Source of the DNA: Pontiella agarivorans
GTDB lineage: Bacteria > Verrucomicrobiota > Kiritimatiellia > Kiritimatiellales > Pontiellaceae
Direction: 5' to 3'
Assembly (NCBI RefSeq): GCF_034531395.1
Contig: NZ_JARVCO010000012.1
Span: 620,001 to 684,000 of the forward strand
DNA: 64,000 nt
Below the pieces are notes generated by a model. The model ran no database searches and had not been told where the DNA came from. It worked only from the letters and a program-made list of their open reading frames with translations. Positions 60,444-64,000 of this stretch are shown here, one piece after another (position 1 is the stretch's first letter; each line of letters begins with the position of its first letter). The translations under genes and the position numbers were made by a program.

Positions 60444-60791
60444 ATGGATAAAATTTTTATCAGAGATTTGGCGTTGCGCTGTATTATCGGAATCTATCCG
60501 GAGGAACGCCGTGAAAAACAGGATGTTCTAATTAATGTTGAAATGCATGCTGATCTTCGAGCCGCGGGGCGGTCCGATGATCTTAACGACACTGTTGATT
60601 ACAAAGGAATCAAAAAAGATATTCTAAAACTCGTCGAAGGCAGCTCATTTCAACTGATTGAAGCGATGGCCGAGCGGATTGCTGAAATCGCCTTGGCAAA
60701 CAAAAAGGTTGAACGCGTCATCGTCACGATTGATAAACCCGGTGCCCTTCGTTTCGCCCGTGCATCTGCGGTCGAAGTCACCCGCCCCTGA
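60444..60791 (+). CDS. folB: Dihydroneopterin aldolase
   Basis: Cleaves dihydroneopterin in folate synthesis. The 115-residue protein is standard length with the opening KIFIRDLALRCIIGIYPEER, the active-site Glu of that segment, DYKGIKKDILKLVEGSSFQLIEAMAE in two parts, and a C-terminal VIVTIDKPGALRFARASAVEV. AGGAGAGG precedes the ATG. It is probably co-transcribed with the SDR gene and ends at the bidirectional terminator 60854-60877. Confidence 0.95.
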   Translation: MDKIFIRDLALRCIIGIYPEERREKQDVLINVEMHADLRAAGRSDDLNDTVDYKGIKKDILKLVEGSSFQLIEAMAERIAEIALANKKVERVIVTIDKPGALRFARASAVEVTRP

Positions 60792-60853
60792 ATGTTTACG
60801 GATGTTTTTTCATACATTGCAATGTATGAAATTAAGATTTCCATTCCTTGAAA

Positions 60854-60877
60854 AAAAGAGACCGAACGGTCTCTTTT
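60854..60877. terminator. Bidirectional terminator between folB and accA
   Basis: AAAAGAGACC (60854-60863) pairs with GGTCTCTTTT (60868-60877), loop GAAC. T-runs result on both strands. A decayed palindrome, TTTCCA-TTCC-TTGAAAA (60837-60853), abuts it, as at galE, aspS and rho. Confidence 0.85.
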
Positions 60878-60898
60878 GATCATTAGCTTTTGAGGGAT

Positions 60899-61867
60899 CT
60901 AGGCCACTTGGCCTTCAAATTCACCCATTGCGCGGAATTTATTGTAGCGGTCTTCCATGATTTCTTCGGGCGTCATGGCTTTCAGTTGCTCCAGATTTTC
61001 GAGGAGCGCTTTTTTCAGGTTTTCCGCTGCGGCTTCGTGGTCGGTGTGGGCACCGCCCTGAGGTTCGGGGATAATGGAATCTGCGAGTTTCAGTTCCATT
61101 AAATGTTTGCCGGTGATTTTCAGGGCTTCGGCGGCTTTGTCGGAATAAGCACGATCTTTCCAAAGAATGGCTGCACAGCCTTCCGGGGAAATGACTGAGT
61201 AATAGGCATGTTCCATGATCAGAATGCGGTTACCGATCCCAATACCCAGTGCGCCACCGGATCCGCCTTCGCCGATGATGACGCAGATGATCGGCACTTT
61301 GAGGTTGAAGCATTCGCGCAGATTGACGGCGATGGCTTCGGCAATGTGTCTTTCTTCGGATTCCAGGCCTGCATAAGCGCCTTTGGTATCGATCAGTGTT
61401 ACAATCGGTACATTGAATTTGTCGGCCAGTTTCATCAGACGCAGGGCTTTGCGGTATCCTTCAGGATGTGCACAGCCGAAATTTGTTTCCACATTGCTTT
61501 TGGTGTCGCGCCCTTTCTGGGAACCGATAATCATGACTTTCTGGCCATCAATTTTGGCAAAACCGCCGATAATCGCCCGGTCGTCGCGGTGGATGCGATC
61601 GCCGTGGATTTCTACAAAGTCGGTACACATTATGTTGATGTAATCCATAGTGTAGGGACGGCTGGGATGGCGGGCAACCTGCACTTTCTGCCATGCGGTC
61701 AGATTGGTGTAGATGTCATTGCGGGTCTGCTCGATTTTCTGTTTCATGTTCTCTATTTCGTGAGAAACATCGATATCCTGCTCCTGACTGAAGGATTCAA
61801 GCTCTGCTAGCTTGGTTTCCAGTTCTTGGATGGGACTTTCAAATGGCAGACTGAAAGGTGCACTCAT
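60899..61867 (-). CDS. accA: Acetyl-CoA carboxylase carboxyltransferase subunit alpha
   Basis: The alpha half of the carboxyltransferase that makes malonyl-CoA for fatty acid synthesis. At 322 residues it is typical, with the N-terminal coiled helix, RHPSRPYTMDYINIMCTDFV, the acyl-CoA site in GSQKGRDTKSNVETNFGCAH, and the oxyanion loops GEGGSGGALGIGIGN and VISPEGCAAILWKD. AGGAG lies six bases before the ATG. It starts 17 bases after the YkuD transpeptidase gene, so both are likely on one transcript. The beta subunit (accD) is not in the window. Confidence 0.97.
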   Translation of the reverse strand: MSAPFSLPFESPIQELETKLAELESFSQEQDIDVSHEIENMKQKIEQTRNDIYTNLTAWQKVQVARHPSRPYTMDYINIMCTDFVEIHGDRIHRDDRAIIGGFAKIDGQKVMIIGSQKGRDTKSNVETNFGCAHPEGYRKALRLMKLADKFNVPIVTLIDTKGAYAGLESEERHIAEAIAVNLRECFNLKVPIICVIIGEGGSGGALGIGIGNRILIMEHAYYSVISPEGCAAILWKDRAYSDKAAEALKITGKHLMELKLADSIIPEPQGGAHTDHEAAAENLKKALLENLEQLKAMTPEEIMEDRYNKFRAMGEFEGQVA

Positions 61868-61884
61868 ACTCTTCTCCTGAGAAA

Positions 61885-62844
61885 TTAGTCGCTGATTATA
61901 ACGGTTGTTTTGCGCGGAACAATATCGAATAGCTCTTCAACATCTTCGTTGAGCATACGTATACAACCGGCGCTGGATTGTTTCCCAATGCTGTCGCGCT
62001 CCCAGGTTCCATGGATCCCGAAGCCGGTAATTTCCGGGTGTTCGTCCGATACGATCTTCATCCAGCGGGTACCCAGCACATTTTCGGGATCGCCGTATTC
62101 AATCTGCTTGCCGTCTGTAAAACGAGTCCACGGCGGCTCGGTGATTTTATCCACGATTTCGAATTTAATAGCTGGTGTTTTACCGAATTTTCCGGTTCCG
62201 ACAGGATAGCGTTTAAACAGTTTTTCGCCGGCCATGAGATCCAGAGTGTTTCTGCTTTTTGAAACGCGGATACTGAAATCGCCGTTATAAACAACCAATG
62301 CGGCTCCGGCCCGAATCGTATCGGTCTGCATGCCGTTCATATCTTTAATCAGCGCGACTGTGGTATTGTATTTCTTTGCGATTTTTTGAAGATAATCGCC
62401 CGGCTGAATGGAATAACGCTCTTTTCCGGGCATCGGAATCGAAGATTTCAGAAGCCTGATATTCACATCGCCAAGCAATTCGATGGCTTTATCGTTAGGT
62501 GAACGGGCAACAATATCATCGAGCTGGCTTTTAGCCTCCAGCAGTTGACCGGCTTCGAGTGCCGCCTCCGCATCGGAAATAGCTGAAAGGATGGCCGGCG
62601 ATGCTTCAACGGAATGGATCGGTTCCGGAATGCCCGGAACCAGCGGCTCCGGCGTGCTCATCATGGCTGGAACAGCCGGTTCAGGTGTGTCGGCAATTTC
62701 GGGATCATCGGTTTTTTTGTCTTTCTGCCAGATCATATAAGCTGCTACCAGCGCAACCTGAATCAGGATGATGATCACAAAAACGGTTTTCCATCGACCG
62801 CCGCCACGGTTGTTGTATGTGCCCGCATAAATTGGTTTTGCCAT
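61885..62844 (-). CDS. Membrane-anchored L,D-transpeptidase (YkuD) with LysM domain
   Basis: A 319-residue cell-wall enzyme. A single N-terminal membrane helix (about residues 20-42, VFVIIILIQVALVAAYMIW) is followed by a Pro/Glu-rich linker, a short helical repeat, a LysM peptidoglycan-binding domain (about 143-187, YSIQPGDYLQKIAKKYNTT) and the YkuD catalytic domain. The catalytic His and Cys are in GIHGTWERDSIGKQSSAGCI, ending IRM. It makes meso-DAP crosslinks or anchors proteins to peptidoglycan. GAGGGA precedes the ATG. Confidence 0.93.
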   Translation of the reverse strand: MAKPIYAGTYNNRGGGRWKTVFVIIILIQVALVAAYMIWQKDKKTDDPEIADTPEPAVPAMMSTPEPLVPGIPEPIHSVEASPAILSAISDAEAALEAGQLLEAKSQLDDIVARSPNDKAIELLGDVNIRLLKSSIPMPGKERYSIQPGDYLQKIAKKYNTTVALIKDMNGMQTDTIRAGAALVVYNGDFSIRVSKSRNTLDLMAGEKLFKRYPVGTGKFGKTPAIKFEIVDKITEPPWTRFTDGKQIEYGDPENVLGTRWMKIVSDEHPEITGFGIHGTWERDSIGKQSSAGCIRMLNEDVEELFDIVPRKTTVIISD

Positions 62845-62969
62845 AGTATAAATCCCTCGGATTCGTAAAAGATTCTCATTAATGCATATTCAGCTTTTCC
62901 CGTGCAATCATATTACGGATTGCAGTTGGAAATACGGATGATGAACCGCTACTTTACAACCTTGTAATC

Positions 62970-64000
62970 ATGAAAATATTGCTCATTACACCGCCTTTGC
63001 TGCACCCCAATACGCCTTATGCGGCCACGCCATTGCTGACGGCCTGGCTTAAAACGCTGGGACATCAGGCCGTACAATCTGACCTCTCGCTGCAACTTTT
63101 GTTGAAATTGTTTTCCCGGAAAGGGCTTTCCGCAGTTTGTGCGGCATTGGAGATTCCTCCGGATGCTGCCGAGCCGTATTTGAAAACGATCGATCCGGTC
63201 CTTGCTTTTTTACAAAACCGTAATCCGGACGCAATGGAGAATATTCTGGATCGCGGCTGGTTGCCGGAGGGTGAGCATCTGGCCCGGGCTTATGAAATGG
63301 AGGAACAGCTCGGGTGGAATTTTCGGGAGTTGGATTTCATGGATCGCGCGCGTTATCTGGCCAGTCTGTATCTCGATGATATTGCCGATGCCGCCGCCGG
63401 ACTGGATCCGAATTTTGAATTTTCCCGCTATGCTGAAAAAATTGCCGCCAGTGTTCCTGACTTTGCGAAGATTCGGAATGAACTTGAAGGCAGCCCATCT
63501 GTTTTTTTTCAGTGGCTGGAAGAACTGACGGATGCGGCAATGGTCCTGCATCGGCCGGAAATGGTTGTGCTGACGGTTCCGTTTCCGGGATGTCTGCTCG
63601 GTGCGCTGATTACAGCGCGACGTATAAAGCACACTTGCGCAGGTGTGCGCATTGTGCTGGGCGGGGGGTATGTGAATACCGAATTGAGGGAGCTCGCGGA
63701 TCCCGGAATTTTTGACTATGTCGATTTCATTACGCTCGACAGCGGGTTTTTGCCGCTCAGGCAACTGGCCGCTGGCGGGCAGCCGGTGCGGACATTTAAA
63801 CGGGAAAACGGCGCGGTTATTTTCCAAACTTCGGAAATGCCTGAAATTCCACATGCGGAGCTGCCGCCGCCGGATTTTCAGGGATTGGAGCTCGGGGATT
63901 ATTTCGGGGTGTTTGAGACGCTCAATCCGGTCACACGGCTCTGGTCGGATGAGCGGTGGAATAAGCTGGTGCTGGCCCATGGGTGCTGTTGGAGCCGTTG
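62970..64000 (+). CDS. B12-binding radical SAM protein, 5' part (runs off the window)
   Basis: An open frame from ATG 62970 with no stop to the window end (343 codons). It begins MKILLITPPLLHPNTPYAAT, the usual start of cobalamin-binding radical SAM proteins. A B12-binding-like Rossmann part includes PEMVVLTVPFPGCLLGALI, VRIVLGGGYVNTELRE and YVDFITLDSGFLPLRQLA. It then reaches KLVLAHGCCWSR at the window edge, the first cysteines of the iron-sulfur cluster motif. A roughly 170-residue helical insertion (about residues 30-200) is unusual. FFQWLE, IFQTSE and FQGLE near residues 180-310 resemble the palindrome-encoded peptides (best DNA match 63821-63837). Confidence 0.85.
   Translation, partial: MKILLITPPLLHPNTPYAATPLLTAWLKTLGHQAVQSDLSLQLLLKLFSRKGLSAVCAALEIPPDAAEPYLKTIDPVLAFLQNRNPDAMENILDRGWLPEGEHLARAYEMEEQLGWNFRELDFMDRARYLASLYLDDIADAAAGLDPNFEFSRYAEKIAASVPDFAKIRNELEGSPSVFFQWLEELTDAAMVLHRPEMVVLTVPFPGCLLGALITARRIKHTCAGVRIVLGGGYVNTELRELADPGIFDYVDFITLDSGFLPLRQLAAGGQPVRTFKRENGAVIFQTSEMPEIPHAELPPPDFQGLELGDYFGVFETLNPVTRLWSDERWNKLVLAHGCCWSR

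Noticed and set aside
1-64000. CRISPR arrays, insertion sequences, integrases, toxin-antitoxin or classical defence genes
   Set aside because: I looked for direct-repeat arrays, transposase or integrase motifs, terminal inverted repeats with target duplications and known defence families, and saw none. The only dispersed repeat is the short palindrome, which has no coding capacity.

Overview
The window looks like chromosome from a Gram-negative, polysaccharide-degrading member of the PVC superphylum, most probably Kiritimatiellota (Pontiella/Kiritimatiella-like) or a close relative. This is an inference. It rests on a sulfatase, Tat-exported Gfo/Idh/MocA oxidoreductases beside DUF1080 (3-keto-disaccharide hydrolase) proteins, many AraC-type regulators, a PVC-style Ser/Thr kinase next to an ECF sigma factor, an octaheme-cytochrome/TPR protein, and an outer membrane (Lpt genes, OMPLA). 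I see no phage, insertion sequence, CRISPR array or rRNA operon. There is one tRNA (Val, GAC) with a clear sigma70-type promoter and a terminator.

Layout. 1-6250: end of a sulfatase, a small membrane protein behind a structured leader, galKE on the minus strand, a divergent PocR-AraC regulator, tRNA-Val, and a PAS-AraC regulator. 6327-15357: nine tightly packed genes (DUF1080, two Gfo/Idh, TIM-barrel epimerase, MFS transporter, ROK kinase, PIG-L deacetylase, NagB, NahK-like kinase). They read as uptake and catabolism of an amino sugar or N-acetylhexosaminide, joined to a 3-keto-glycoside chemistry set. 15718-21138: an HGSNAT-like membrane acyltransferase, a double GNAT, another AraC regulator, and a second Gfo/Idh plus DUF1080 pair. 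21157-25470: smc followed by an unknown conserved-looking protein. 25625-25947: a cupin pseudogene. 26085-32540: secreted DUF1266-Sel1 protein, a SLC13 transporter/cNMP-domain histidine kinase/response regulator operon, a biotinyl/lipoyl-type membrane protein, and HU. 32633-42090: hisS-aspS, an outer membrane phospholipase A, a giant LamG-metallophosphoesterase, and gpmI. 42179-47864: lptC-lptA-lptB-hpf-hprK-ptsH-ptsI, an envelope and regulatory-PTS cluster without rpoN or any EII gene. 47887-64000: HELTH membrane protein, octaheme cytochrome, HAD phosphatase, kinase plus ECF sigma, coaE-rho, an NTP transferase, a NfeD protease, SDR-folB, accA, a YkuD transpeptidase and the start of a B12-binding radical SAM gene.

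The most unusual feature is a dispersed palindrome, consensus TTTTCCAA-NNN-TTGGAAAA (or TTCCAG-NNN-CTGGAA). It recurs through the whole window, both between genes and inside coding sequences. The identical 19-mer TTTTCCAACGATTGGAAAA occurs after galE and inside coaE. Copies sit directly before rho-independent terminators (galE, aspS, rho, and a decayed copy at folB/accA), in divergent promoter regions (galK/PocR-AraC, nfeD/SDR), and so close to start codons that one arm can serve as the ribosome binding site. Inside genes all three reading frames are used, giving FQxLE, SxxWKK or FPxxGK peptides. I do not recognise this element. It is my main candidate for an undescribed system, either a regulon or nucleoid-protein site or a spreading small repeat.
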